64,000 nucleotides of DNA. Origin: Grammothele lineata (lineage: Eukaryota; Basidiomycota; Agaricomycetes; Polyporales; Polyporaceae). The notes under the pieces were generated by a model. That model was not told where the DNA came from. It ran no database searches and worked only from the letters and a program-made list of their open reading frames with translations. Location: contig NDFF03000033.1 in assembly GCA_002150815.3 (NCBI GenBank), positions 434,001 to 498,000 of the forward strand, in the 5' to 3' direction. Shown here piece after piece: positions 35,212-47,365 of this stretch. The position numbers and the translations under genes are program-made. Numbering within the stretch: position 1 is the stretch's first letter; every line of letters starts with the position of its first letter.

Positions 35212-35842
35212 GGTTGCGTATTGCCCAGTCCCGCTTTAAGCTGGACGGCTATCGCGAGGATAATACCAGAAGAGACCGAGGCCTAGCGAAGCAAAAAAGA
35301 GTAACAGAGGTCGTGACTGTTCGCGCAACGAGGGCGGGGTGGAGGGAGAGCGGGAGGAGGAAGTGTCGTGTCCAGCAAGGATCGAGGCTGCTATGTCCGG
35401 ACGCGCCGGGGCGGACTTGTTTACGAGGTTATGCCCTATTATAGCATATCTCGCTGTGCTTATCCGCAGATTTGCTGTTCTATTCCTGTAAGAACGAACT
35501 TACTGCGCTCGTCTGCAGCCGTACGCGTCCTTACGCGTCCTCGACCTTCCCTTGGGCGAGAGTGAGAGCACGTCTGCTCGCTCTTGGCATGACAGCCGCC
35601 ACCGCGTGTGCTGTACGTATCGCTCGCAACGAACTTCCGGCACCCACGCAAACCGCCATCAAGGGAAAATTAAACATTTCGTCTCAGGCACCTCTTATCG
35701 CGTGCCGCCGCCGCCAGTGATCGAGCTCGCGCGCCTTATTATCCTCGCGCACGCGCTCCTCCTCCCGCCCGCCTCGCCTCCGCCTTTCCCTCGCCGCTCT
35801 CACCTGCACACACGCCTCGCAGGCCGTGCGACGCAGGCCACC
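35212..35842. promoter_or_regulatory. Divergent promoter region, KEX1 and thioredoxin-like gene
   Basis: 631 bp head-to-head. The frame of the downstream gene stays open upstream to 35552 but composition changes, so the ATG at 35843 followed by a signal peptide is preferred. Confidence 0.4.
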
Positions 35843-37042
35843 ATGAAGCTCTCCGCGGCCCTCCTCCCAACGCTCCTCTACGCCGCCTCCGCTTCCGCCC
35901 AGTACTTCTCTGCGGGCTGGCAGCCCGGCCAGCCGGCCGAGAGCGCGGCCCCCGTCCCCGCGTACGCGTTCGACCCCCCGGCGCAAGCGCAACCTCCGAC
36001 GCCGCCGCCCGCAGGCGCGAGCACCCCAGAAGACCCTGCTCGTCCGGGTATGCAGAAGCAGCTCGGGATGGTCGACAAGGTGCTCCTGTCGGGGCCGGTG
36101 CGGAGCCTGGCTGGGAGGTTTGGGCTCAACATGAGTGACGTCGTCGAGCGCGGCGCACAACTGCCGTGGGACCCGCGGATACCGCTCATTACGGACGAGA
36201 ACTACGACGAGATGATTGTGAACGAGGTGATGAGCGAGGAGGAGGAAAAGGACCGGGCGTGGTTCCTCATTATGTGCGTCTTGTTGTCTTCCGCTCAGTG
36301 GCAGGAACCTTACAGCGGGTACAGAACGGTTACGGCGTCAGGGAATAATGCCGTTTCGAAGCTCGTCGACGAGGCTTTCGATGAAGCGTACAACCAGACA
36401 GTGATTGCGGGAGACCTCCCTCACCTCCGCTGGGGCCGCATTGACTACATGAGCGTCACGTATCTCACCACCAAATGGGCTATCTGGACGTGCGTATTCG
36501 TCTGCATTAATCCATGCTCATTCCACTGACATACGACTTGTAGTGGACCGTACATGGTGCATGTCTCGAACCGTGGCCAAACTCTGCGTTTCTACCGTGC
36601 AGACCGCGTCCGCGTTTCAGCTGACGTCATCCGTGAGCTCCTCACTGAGGAAATCTGGCGCAACACCGAGCCTTGGATGTCCAACTTCGGGCCTGGTGGT
36701 AAACGGTACGTTTTTACTCTCCTCATCGAGACATCGCACTCATGCCTGTCGACTAGTGAATTCATCATGCACTACTACGCCTACGCGCTCCAGCACATCT
36801 TCCAAATTGTCGATCGCATGCCTCGTATCCTCCTCATGATCCTCTCCGGCGCCCTCGGCAGCATTGTCATGCGTCTCCTCCACAAGCCTCCTCCTTCCGG
36901 CCCCGCACAGGCCCAGCCGAAGCCCGCCGTTACTGAGAAGGTTGCTACAGAGTCGGTAGCAAGCAGCACTGCTGTCCAGTCCAATGTGTCTTCCAGCCCC
37001 AGCAAGAGCAAGGGCAAGTCGCGCAAAGGCGGAAAGAAATAG
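35843..37042 (+). CDS. Secretory-pathway membrane protein with thioredoxin-like region
   Basis: Exons 35843..36273, 36325..36489, 36544..36705, 36757..37042; 347 aa. A signal peptide (MKLSAALLPTLLYAASASAQ) is followed by a Pro/Ala-rich region, then after about residue 140 a segment with thioredoxin-fold spacing: WFLIITVTAS, NAVSKLVDEAFDEAYN, LRWGRIDYMSVTYLTTKWAI, PYMVHVSNRGQTLRFYRA. No CxxC motif is visible, so redox activity is unlikely. A transmembrane span (ILLMILSGALGSIVMRLL) precedes a Lys/Ser-rich tail ending KGGKK, which resembles a KKxx-like ER retrieval context but is not a perfect match. Intron 36274..36324 is 51 nt, in phase and stop-free. The fold assignment is inference. Confidence 0.7.
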
Positions 37043-37394
37043 GCACTGAGTTCGCCGTGCCGCTGATTATGGGTTAACGTAACTTATTATATAGGCCTTT
37101 GGTTCCACGGTCTGTCTGTATCTGTTCTTTCTGCATGCTCCTACCTGCTGTATGTAGATGCTGTAGTGGCGGTTCATAGCCGCTGTAATGTCACACATGA
37201 TCTTTCTAACGTCTAGAGCCGATCGGGAGTGGTGTGCATTAGGGTCCTGTAAAGTAGTCCACAGTGGCGACGTATCGGGAACCTCAAGTCTCCTTGAAAG
37301 GGTATTCAAAAGGAGGCTGATCTTTCCGCCTCCAGAGCTTCTTCCTGTAGAAGAGGACCGTCAGCTATGCGAAGCAAGCGTCAGATCAGCGCTC
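37043..37394. other. Convergent interval
   Basis: 352 bp between two 3' ends; AT-rich patch at 37080..37095. Nothing else supported. Confidence 0.4.
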
Positions 37395-38423
37395 TCACTT
37401 CTTCTTGGTCCTAGTGTCCTCGACATAAACATCCACGCAATACTTTGCCTTGAACTCGCGTATGAAGCGAGGGTCCCTGTACGGTCGACATGAGGGTCCA
37501 GAAAACTTGTGTACACGAAGTCAAGGCATACCATAGCTCGCTCGCAATGCCAAGGTCTTTGCAACAACGCATGAGCGCATTGCTCTTGCATGCCTCTGTG
37601 GCGGTAGGAATGCCATTGGGGTCGAAGTACTCTTGCTCTCCTCGCGCAATTCCCACCAATCTGTCCCCACCTTGGTCAGATACACCCCCGTCAGTCATAA
37701 CACTAACGGTACTCACCTGCCCAAGCACACGAGAGCATACTCCCTACTAACGATCTTCGGACCGACATTCGTCTCCGTCCTTGGCGCGAGGCCCCAGCCA
37801 CCGGGGCCGAAGGCCTTGTTGAGCACACGACGGTACTTGATTTCAGGGAGGTATATCAAGCCGTCTTCATTCAGCAAGTTAGCTCTAAACCTACGCACGC
37901 ACGCAAAAGGATAGTACCACGCACCAGGCTTCATCTCGACGTCCATCGGGTCTACCGGGGCCAGCAAGATGTCTGCGACCTCCTTCGGGAACGGCTGCGT
38001 CGACAACCCGTAGTAGCTCTTTGACCAGTCTGGAGTCGACGGGTCCGCAGGAGAGCCGCCTGCGCTCCCGGACTCTGCGAACTCAACTGGTACAAACGGC
38101 GCGGCGGGCACGGGTACCGCCGGGGGTCCAGAGGGGGAGACCTGGAGCGAGGCGGAGGAAGGCACACTCTCGGGCGGCGCTGAGTACGCCTCGGGCGGGA
38201 CGTGGACGTCAATTTCGTCAGCGGTATTCGGGAGCGTGTCGACGATCTTTGGGTTACCGCGGCCGGGCGGGTTCGAGGACGAGGACGCAGCTGCAGCGCT
38301 GGACTTCGTTGAGCTCGTGGAGGTTTTGGTGGTCGCCGTCCTGCGGTACGGAGCGCGGACGGTGGTGTAGGCTCGGGTCGCTGACCGGACCAAGGAGACA
38401 TTGGAGGCAGCACGACGCAACAT
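37395..38423 (-). CDS. MGM101: Mitochondrial genome maintenance protein Mgm101
   Basis: Rad52-related single-strand annealing protein that maintains mtDNA. Exons 37925..38423, 37717..37864, 37532..37660, 37395..37476; 285 aa. The N-terminus ([19 protein letters not shown]) is a mitochondrial presequence, followed by a disordered Ser/Pro region to about residue 135. The core domain begins at [20 protein letters not shown] and contains [66 protein letters not shown] and [10 protein letters not shown]. The protein ends after TRTKKK. Four exons join in phase; the third intron acceptor lies just before the [10 protein letters not shown] segment. Confidence 0.95.
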
Positions 38424-38768
38424 GGTTGCGGACGACGTCGTGTTCGGTGGAAGAGCTGGACACCAGCCTCGGGGTACCACTAGGGGAGCTGGGACGCTGG
38501 CCGCCGTTGGGCCGCCGCGTGGAACGCGAAGCGGGTGACGCGCTGCTCATCGCGTGACGACCGCGTCGCGTCACAGCCGATCAGGAACTTGCCTTCAGCC
38601 ACCACCGCGTCGCTCGCCTGCAAGTGAGGATTGTGAGGGAATCTGGTCGAGAGTAGAATTTATTACGGGCAGTCAGTACTTCAGTCTAACTTTCGGCCTC
38701 GTGCACTGAACCAATGTGTAACTTAGAAACTATCTGCCGCTACACGCCTACAGTCCCTGTAGTCTCTA
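38424..38768. promoter_or_regulatory. Divergent promoter, MGM101 and GCP5-like gene
   Basis: 345 bp head-to-head interval. No TATA consensus close to either start. Confidence 0.4.
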
Positions 38769-41700
38769 ATGAATCGACCAGGACCCAGCAATCCCAAACT
38801 GGCAGGGCCCAGCAACCCAAGATCCCAGAGGCCACCGACGTCTACTACGCTACGCCCCGACAAGGATGGCTGGTACGGAGCGGAGCCTGCCACCGCGCTG
38901 AGTGCTTCCTCTGCGCGTCCGCCGTCCAACATGCGACCATCGAGCAGCGCGCCCCTCCGACCGCAATCCAGCGCATCGATGCGGCCGCCGTCCAGTGCCG
39001 CCGTCCGCTCTTCCCAAAGTGGACCTGTTCGACCTTCTTCTAGTGCAGCTATGAGACCACCGTCAAGTGCGACGATGAGGCCCCCGTCAAGTACTGCCAT
39101 GAGACCCCCATCCAGTGCTACGATGAGGCCCTCGTCGAGTGCATCCGTACGACCCTCGTCAAGTATGTCACTACGACCATCTTCTAGTGCATCAATCCGA
39201 CGGCCGGTATCGCGCCTCTCGCAGAGGCCGCCCACGCGTCAAAGTGTCAGGATACAACCCCTGTGCGAGTCCTTGGTTACACACATCACTGGTTTCTCTG
39301 CGCAAGACGAAGAGGTTTTCCAGACTGCAGTAGAGTATACGTCGAAAAACCTGGACTCGACAATTCGTCCAGGGGGTAGCACAGACTGGTCTGCGATAGA
39401 CAAGATCATGAAAGGGTAACCATTACTCGTCTCTCTCTCATATACGGCGCTGACTATGTCCAGTTTCTCTAAGAAGGCTCAGATTAACTCCGAGGATGTT
39501 CTTGCGGAAGCTCTAGATAAAGTGTACAAGTCCCTGAAGACTCGAACGGCGACTCTCAGTGATCTTGACGCTGACATTCAAGTACGATCTCCATCGTTCC
39601 TGTGTCCACGATGCTCAGCGTAAATTCCCCAGAGATCGCGTATTCCTGATCATCTCAAGTTCCTGGTGAGATGGGCTCTATGCCGTCCAAACTGGTACTA
39701 ACAGCCCGAACTCAACTAACCAATTGGTAGACTTTTCTATCGAACACCCCGACTCCAGGCACGCTAGTCACGGCAGAGGCCATCATAGACAAGATCAGTA
39801 ATCCCCAAAAGACGGCAGCTTCGCTCACATGGAAGGACATCCTTGCCGACGAGCCATTCGAAGGTCAACACTGGGAAGGCGTATACGGTCTTCCTCCCGG
39901 GAGCACCGTTGAGCGGTGGGAGACACGCAGTGATGGCAGCACTCCGTCGCTCTCTCCTTGGGACGACGAGTCAGATTTGGATGAGTCGCGGTCTGCCTCA
40001 GACGTTCCTATTGCGCAGACCCCTCCCCCTGTCGAGCCACCTGAGCCTCTTCGTTCGACCGCGGAGATACCTTCGGACCCCATCAATTCATATCGGCATA
40101 AGCAGGATGTGGAGGAGCTTCAATCCAGACAATATTGGAAGCCAGAATGGCGTACTGATGCAAATATTGGAAATGTGTTCAACATCGGAGATGCCTCTTC
40201 ACTGGGTCAGTGCTTTGATCACCGCTGTTTTCATCCGGTGCTGACAGCGTCCAGCGCCGTCCTTACATCGTATTTTGAGCTCAAAATCCATACTAAATAT
40301 TGATGGTCCCGATCAACAGGTCTGTTCTCTGATCATTACAGCGACTTTCTGTCTCACCCGGTTGTCAGAACTATCGACATGAAGAGGACGTAGTCCGCGA
40401 GGTACTCACCGGCATACAGGGTCGGCGCAACATGATGTTCACCTGGGTGCACAGCGGCCCTGAGTCCTTTTCGTTTCAGGTACGTTTTCACAATGTCTTA
40501 TCACCTATGGCCCTTTTCTAAGATGGCGAGCTACAGCTCTCTCCTTCGGCACCACGGTTGTTACATCTCACGGCCGGTGCTCAAGCAAGCATCATTTCAA
40601 CTTTCGCATCTCTAGCTACAACGCTAGTGCATCTTCGCAAGTTCACGGCAGCTATCTTCGAGAAGGCGTCTGCGGTTGTCCTTCCCCATACCTCTAACTC
40701 TCAATCCCAACCAGCATACCTCACCCGTTCGCAGCGACGGAGTACTCAAACGCTTGAAGCCTTTGCAGACGCACTCGACACCGAAGTCCGCGCTTTCGAC
40801 GCTTGGTGCGCCCGAAAAGAAGAGGAAATATGTAGCGCTTGCGCTGGTTTAGGCCCCAAGGTTGTTATCTCCCTGCTGAGCCTTGAAAAGGCTATCAGGG
40901 ACGAGTTTGGCGCATCCTTCGTCGTGCTTTACGATATCATCCGTTCAGTAGTGCACCGGTCTTTACGTTTGAGTACTCTGGAGCCGACACCGATCTGGAC
41001 TTTTCCCGACCTTCCTCAGCGCACGACCCCTTCAATATTAGGCGCCTTACTTCTGGACGCTCTCCTCGATGGGGCACAGGAGCGCGTATCCATGGGCGAC
41101 AACATAACCGCGCGTACGCTCGTACGCGTTTTCGGAGCTAGTGCGGAACCCCTATGGTCCATGGTACACCGCTGGATGCATGACGGGATGCCTGTACGCG
41201 ACGGACAACTGGGAGCCCTCCCACAATCAGGACTGACACACTCGCCGCTCGGGGCCCTCCCGGACGAGTTCTTCGTCGAAGATAACGAGATGCTCATCCT
41301 CGATCCAGACTTTTGGGCGGAGGGGTTCTCGTTACGGGATGCACCCGCGGTTCAGGACGAGCCAGATGTGTCCGCGGGCGACGTCCGACCGGCGAGTGTG
41401 CCTATCTTCTTGGTCCGTGTAGCCGAGCTCGTTCTCGCCACAGGGAAAGTCACCGGCCTCCTCCGCGCTTTGGGCATCTCGACGCTCTTCGATGGGGAGC
41501 GTGGCGAAGACGGCTCCGTGGCCCGGCGCTGGATGGCAGACTGGCAGTCGTTCGGGGTTTTACTGGAGCGGCCGCAAATGCACGACGTCAGCGGCGGATC
41601 TGGAGAACTGACAATATCGCCTCAGGCGGTGGTCGCCTCCTCGGAGAACCTCTCGCGGATCGTGTATGACGAGCTGTGTCCCTATGCAGACGCGGCACAT

Positions 41701-43159
41701 GAGGTTCTCACCAAAGTACTCGTAGAGGATTGCGAGCTTTGGGCTCATCTAAATGCGATCGAAGATCTCTTCCTTATGCGAAGGGGCGACGCCATATCCC
41801 ATTTTGTTGACATCCTTTTCGCTCGAGTAAGCGCCACTCCGTAACTCTCGACATAGCAGATACTCACCTAGCTGCGGCAGATGGACACTCGCCAGCCGTG
41901 GAACGACTTCCATTTTATGAACTCGGCGTTCCGGGATGTTGTCGCGCTCAACCCTGGCGGGCGTGGGCGCGGATCCTCACGCTGGATCGATGCATCACTG
42001 GTCCGTTTCTCTTTCCCGCCTCGTGCTGGCGGTCCAGTGCAGGAGCGGAACATTGCACAGACCGTGCGCGCGCTCGATGGGCTACTTGTCGAATACGCAG
42101 TGCCGTTCCCGCTCACGTATGTGTTCGGGCCGCGCACGATGCGCGTTTACTCGGCGATCTTCACGCTCGTGCTACAAGTGCGGCGAGCGAAGAGCGTACT
42201 GGAGAGGATACTGGTCAAAGGCGGGCTCGCTCAAGGGAAACAGCTGGATGGCGAGATGAAGCTGTTTTACGCGATGCGGGGGCGATTGTCGTGGTTCGTC
42301 AAGTAAGTTTCGACATACGCTCAACATGGCTAGGGAGATCACTAAACCCAAGTGCAGTACCTTTTTGAACTTCCTTACGACACATGTTAGTATGGTCGAC
42401 CTCTCGTTCATACGTCAAACACTACTAACGACCATCCGCAGGTCCTACATACACAACTCATCAAGTTCCACGAGGTCTTGAAGCATGCCAAGTCCCTGGA
42501 CGAGATGATTCGGCTGCAGAATGAACAGTAGGTATTATTTTCTTTTCTCTGGAGTACTGAGTAACCTTTCGGCTAGTCTCGATAAACTCGAAGGGCGCTG
42601 TCTACTGCAACGTAATGTACGTCCACAACCGTCTTCTTGGGTTCCAGTCTGACCACGTAATGCACAGACCGCTGCCCTTCACCGCGCCATCATGTCTATT
42701 CTCGACATGTCTCTGCACTACACTGATGCCTTCGTTGCTTTCGCCGGCGATACCACACACGACATCTCCCGTGCCTCCCTACGCCCCGCCATGCGGCAAC
42801 GCCACCACCACCGCTCCCGCCGCCTCCGCGCACAACGCCGCAATATCATCTCCTTCTCAGACGCCGCAGTTTCGTCCCCGATTCTCTCCGATTCCGAGTC
42901 AGATTCCGACTTGGACGGGGAAGACGCCGGCGAGTTATCCGCGCGATCGGAGCCGTTCACGTCGTTTTCCCTCGGGGCGTCGACGACAGCGTCATTTGCC
43001 GAGGACAATTTTCTCACAAAGTTGGACAAGATGTCGTCCGAATTGGATGCCCTCGTCCGGTTCGTCAGGAGAGGCGTTGAGTGTCTGGCGGCGGGAGTGA
43101 GCGAGGCGGCGCCGGCGTTTGGTATCTTCGCGTTCGCGCTTGAAGATTGGGATCGGTAG
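38769..43159 (+). CDS. TUBGCP5: Gamma-tubulin complex component, GCP5-like (Spc97/Spc98 family)
   Basis: Microtubule-nucleating gamma-tubulin ring component. Twelve exons: 38769..39415, 39464..39581, 39631..39663, 39731..40205, 40255..40319, 40369..40479, 40537..41826, 41872..42302, 42358..42385, 42442..42527, 42577..42616, 42668..43159; 1271 aa. The N-terminal 145 residues are low complexity with an octapeptide repeat. GRIP1-like region: SYRHKQDVEELQSRQYWKPEW, EEDVVREVLTGIQGRRNMMF, and the DEFFVEDNEMLILDPDFWAEGFSLR block typical of GCPs. GRIP2-like region: PWNDFHFMNSAFRDVV, VEYAVPFPLTYVFGPRTMRVYSAIFTLVLQ (read in two pieces), ending with the LHRAIMSILDMSLHYTDAF helix. Micro-exons of 28, 33 and 40 nt. 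Subtype (5 rather than 4 or 6) is moderately supported. Confidence 0.85.
38931..39194 (+). repeat. 11 degenerate 24-bp tandem repeats in the GCP5-like gene
   Basis: Eleven successive units encode octapeptides of consensus M-R-P-(P/S)-S-S-A-(T/S/A). Units vary at synonymous and replacement sites, so the array is old or under selection for the protein pattern. Confidence 0.9.
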
Positions 43160-43481
43160 TGCGATAGAAGGACCTCCAGGTCGTTACTGGCATAATGTCG
43201 GGATAGTTTCGCAAACGGAATGGGAACAGTGTATTAGCAGGCAGTTCTACTATACAGGGACGTCACAAAGCATAATGTTGGATGCGATACAATGTACGAC
43301 GGACGACATCAGTGCGTAGAGCTACAAGTGATGACGAGGGCGATGGTAATACGTAGAACAGATGGATACAGAAGACAGTGCTCCGGTTGATAACAAGTTG
43401 TTCGAGAAGCCAGTGGGGCGAGGCGGGTATATGCTTTCAGTTTTGTGCACAGCGGGACACAGTCACTTCCGGGGCGCAGTG
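43160..43481. other. Convergent interval
   Basis: 322 bp between the GCP5-like and vWA gene 3' ends. Nothing supported. Confidence 0.4.
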
Positions 43482-45032
43482 TTACATGACACTGCGTCCA
43501 CCCCTCCTGTCCACGCGACGATTGATACCCCCGAGAAGGATCTTGATAATAACCTCGGCATTGACCTCGGTGCCCAAGTACGGTGTCGTGTCTACGATAT
43601 CCCTCACATTACGTTCGCTGGCGAGGTCATCGTCCAGTTGTCGCAGGAACTCGGTTGCGAAGGGATCGCTTCCAACCTGTACGAACTGGATACCAACCTG
43701 ATACGGGGAGATATAAGCCACGCTTCTGGCTACCGAGATGAGTACCACCGACCTGGCTCAGCAAATAATCCCCCTTATCAAGTCGTCTTGCGTATGTGGT
43801 TATCACTTCGGCTGGATCATCGGCTGAGGTGGGTGGGATCAGCAATTCACTTACATGTGTGGAATGAGATACTCACTTGCTGTGCCGTCGGTCAGGATGA
43901 TAAAGTTCACTGGCCTAATGGTGTCCTCCTGCCCATTAGCCTTGGCGGCATCGAGCCTCTTCATGTAAGCCCTGAGTAATCGGTCGAGCCTTTCGCCTAT
44001 CGGCGTCATTCCACAAGGATGGACGCTATTGAATAGTCTCTGTACCTGTGAGGCTTGCTGTGCCACATAATGACAAAGCAGATTGTCAGCAGTATAAAGC
44101 TTAAATTTACGTCTCGGACCCACCGTCATGCCTTTCCCTTCCTTGGTACTGTTCAAGAAATAGACATCAATTCCATCCGCGTCGTACTGCGCCGCAATGT
44201 CTGCGAGACTCGCTAGGGCGCTTTGTGCCTGCACACAGGGAAGACGTCAGCTTACACATTCTATTCAGTCCGGGAACTACCGCGACGCGCGTCGCAGACG
44301 CACCTCTCGCCACCGGCCGCCGTTGAGCATCGAGCTCGAGTCATCCACTACGATGACGGTGTCATACTTGCGGAGCATCTCGAGCGCATTCTCGTACGTC
44401 TCTCGACGCATCGGCTGTCGGAGGTATGTGAGCCGCTCCTGTTCCCGCGTCCGAGTTCGCCGTGGCGCATTCGGTCCCCGACGCCCTCCAGTGGCAGCGC
44501 TGCTGGACTGGGCGGGTACGGCGACACTCTGCGCCGTCGTGCGCAAGTCTACGTTGCTCCGTGATACTGCCACAAATGCTCCGGGTGGAGCTAGCTGCGT
44601 TGCTATTGCCGCCGACGGGGAGGACGATGAGGGCCCACTGAAGCTAACAGGGCGTTGACGAAACGGGTTGTTTGACCCCTGGCCGCCTGCAGCTCCGGGT
44701 ACGTTGAGTAGGCTGGCACTAGACGGGTTTCCACCAAGGCTGCTAGCAGAAACAGAAACCGCTTCCTGGTATGTCGGTGGCGGGTTGAGTACGGTCTCGC
44801 GATCACGGGGAGTGCCCGCGAGTGCAGACCTTGCGCGACGATGGACCTGTGGCGAGGTCACCGAAATGGAGGAGGGTACTGCACTTTGTGTGGTTGCTCG
44901 GCGACGGATGTCTGCGCTGCTATATTCCGAGTGCCCCTTGTCGCTTTTAAGGGGCACAGGGGTCGAGATTGCAATCCCGCCGTTCGCTGTGTAAGAGGCG
45001 CTAGGAGCTTTCTTGGAGGATGAGTTTCCCAT
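43482..45032 (-). CDS. von Willebrand factor A domain protein, predicted N-myristoylated
   Basis: Exons 44304..45032, 44124..44228, 43877..44045, 43753..43823, 43482..43697; 429 aa. It starts MGNSSSKK, a classic N-myristoylation context followed by basic residues, so plasma or endomembrane attachment is likely. Residues 20 to about 200 are disordered and contain PPPTYQEA, a PPxY-type motif that could bind WW-domain ubiquitin ligases. The vWA domain begins near 220: VIVVDDSSSM is a full metal-ion-dependent adhesion site (D-x-S-x-S), with Thr in PCGMTPIG and Asp in IILTDG. The domain runs through FVQVGSDPFATEFLRQLDDD to the C-terminus. Function unknown; a scaffold in trafficking or ubiquitination is inference. 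Confidence 0.85.
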
Positions 45033-45575
45033 CAATGGCGAGTGACGAAGGCCTGTTAGTGTTAGTTGTAGGTAAGAACGTTGGGGGGCGGAACCAGATC
45101 AGCTTGATGGCCGAGTCTTATATCGAACCACTGGCAGCTATTCGGTTGTTCCGATTGTGGCGGTACGAAACTCAGTACATATGAGGCGCCTCGGAATCGG
45201 CTATGGGAGTCATGAGGCATCCCGTCCACGGCACGATTACACCGCATGTTCCGCAAGGTGCGAAGACCGGAATTCTAGGCAGAATCACTCACAAGGGTCG
45301 AGGCCAAAGCCACAACTATCCAGAACTACACGCTGAGGCAGCGCATCTACCTAGTGCCGGACGTTGTTGAAATGATTCTACGAGAAAAAACAACCCAGCG
45401 CCGATGCACTGCCTCGTAATGCAAGGGCCGTGCATCCACCGGCCCATGCTACCGGTCCGCTCGTCACCCAGCGTCCATGTATGCTACATTCCGATAGCAG
45501 ATCGCGCTACATAGCTAGTCGTAAGGGTGGCAGCCATGCTATACCCTCCATACTCGGCGGCCGACGAGCCGACTG
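45033..45575. other. Intergenic, vWA gene promoter and PCID2-type 3' end
   Basis: 543 bp, both flanking genes on the minus strand. No supported gene. Confidence 0.4.
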
Positions 45576-47365
45576 TCACTGCAGCAGTGCAAATGGCGCC
45601 GCTCTGCCGGCCAGCGACGGGAACGGGTCTGTCTTCGCAAGCACGACCATCTGCTTCTCGTGCGAGATATACCCGCGCATGAAGCCCTTGTAGATCATAT
45701 TTGCAACAAGGCACTCCGCCTCCTCCCCCGATATGTCCTCAGAACCCGCGACGAGCAGCCCAGCGTGGAACATCGATACAGGGATACGCGAGCTCTTTTC
45801 CGCTGCGATCCATCTGGAAATCCGGATAAGACGATCGGAGTAGCATGTATAGCAGATCAGTATGCTGTGAAGCAGAGCTATTGAGGGGGTAAAGAACGTA
45901 CATCCGACGGAATAGCCCCCGGATACACAGCTCTCGTGCCTTTTCGAGTGTCAACCACAAGTTGAGATCGACAAGTCGCCGCTCGAACCGGTCCAAAGAA
46001 GCGTCGTAACAGCGGATGTCGCCTTTCCTAATGGCGCTAATGAAGGGCGTGTATAGGTCCTCGAGTACGGGGAAGCGCTGCAATAGCTCTGCGGAAGGCA
46101 GATGACCTTTGAACATGCGTAGTGGTATCAGGTATGTCAGGACACGTCTGATATCGGGTTAGCACAGGAAACCGACAAGCGAACACAGCAACACTGACTC
46201 ATGGTTGCTCTTAGCTCCCTTGTGGCAATTGTAGAAGGCCAATGTAAGCTCTTGTTCTGCCTGTCGTGCCTGTGAGCACATGGTATGTTATTTGACCTAC
46301 CGAGCGCACCTTCGCGAAGTCTTCGTTGAGAAAGCTGAGCATGCCGATATAATATCTATAGGTTACCTGATACGCCTGATCAGCGTCTTCAACCCACAGC
46401 GTGGCGGCTCAGACATACTTGGTGGGAACGGGGATATGCCGATAGTGGCGGAATGTCAGGGTTCGCCTCAATTGCCCGGAGAATGTTCTTCGATAGTGAT
46501 ATTCGTTTCACCTACTCGCAATAACTCCAACTTCAGAAATGTGCTGTGTAGAGTTGAAGCGAACTACGCACCCGGAAGTAGCATTTGAGAATGAGGCCGA
46601 CAACATAGTAGACACCCCATTTTCGAGACTCAGCCAATGATGACTGCCTGTCCAGCAGGTAACCATATGTTGACGGTGAAGTTCTGGGTGGAGAAAGCAC
46701 TCACCTGTCCGTTACGCAATTTGAAAACGCTTTGCTGATGACGCGTGCGGCCTCCTCCATGCTCGCGGTTCCTTCTCCCCCTTGGTTCGCATTATCCAGG
46801 TCGGCCTGTGAGGGGCAGAGTCTTGCGCGTAAGTACTTATGCTGTCCACATTACGAACACTCACATACATCAAACGCCAGGTCTCGCAAATCTCGCAAGA
46901 CAGAGAACAGGGCAGGGAGTGTCCAACCACTGTTAGTGGCGAAGAAACGCAGGAACAATCTAGGATACGTACCAGACCCGCTCAGCTCAACTTCTGCAAA
47001 TGTCGGGCGAACGACTCACTCACGAGACAAGCGTACACTCTTCCTTGAATGCCTCCCCGGTGCGCTTCCTCGCGCAATGGTTCACGACTAGGGCATATTG
47101 CATCGCAATTTCGTCCCAGGGACTTTCCAGGCTGCCCTGGTAATACGACAAGGATTGTTTCTGAAGGATTGTGGCGCGTGTTCGGGATGCGCATACATAA
47201 CAGCACACATGTAGGACATACTGTAATGTTCCCCCTGAAGTCTTTGATAATTCCCTTGCCATGTTCGCTCGTTGGCTTGAGGAGATAGGCGAGTTCGGGA
47301 CCTTTTTGGTCGCGGAGTGACTCCGCCAGCTGAGAGAGGAAGGAAGAGAACTTTTGAGATGACAT
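45576..47365 (-). CDS. PCID2: PCI-domain protein, PCID2 / Thp1-Csn12 family
   Basis: Probable TREX-2 mRNA export or Csn12-type subunit. Ten exons: 47222..47365, 47024..47136, 46869..46929, 46705..46805, 46572..46647, 46419..46511, 46310..46375, 46199..46269, 45902..46147, 45576..45813; 402 aa, almost the length of human PCID2. Motifs along the protein: SPWDEIAMQYALVV, EAFKEECTLV, WTLPALFSVLRDLRDLA, ESRKWGVYYVVGLILKCYF, ILRAIEANPDIPPLSAYPRS, VTYRYYIGM, YLIPLRMFKGHLPSAELL, then the winged helix (AECLVANMIYKGFMRGYISH, TDPFPSL). The 94-nt intron 46930..47023 is longer than its neighbours and skips sequence where related proteins have about 12 extra residues; no in-phase exon could be fitted there. 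Confidence 0.88.

Noticed and set aside
35552..36529. 325-codon ORF starting upstream of 35843
   Set aside because: The upstream part has noncoding composition; a signal peptide begins at the ATG at 35843.
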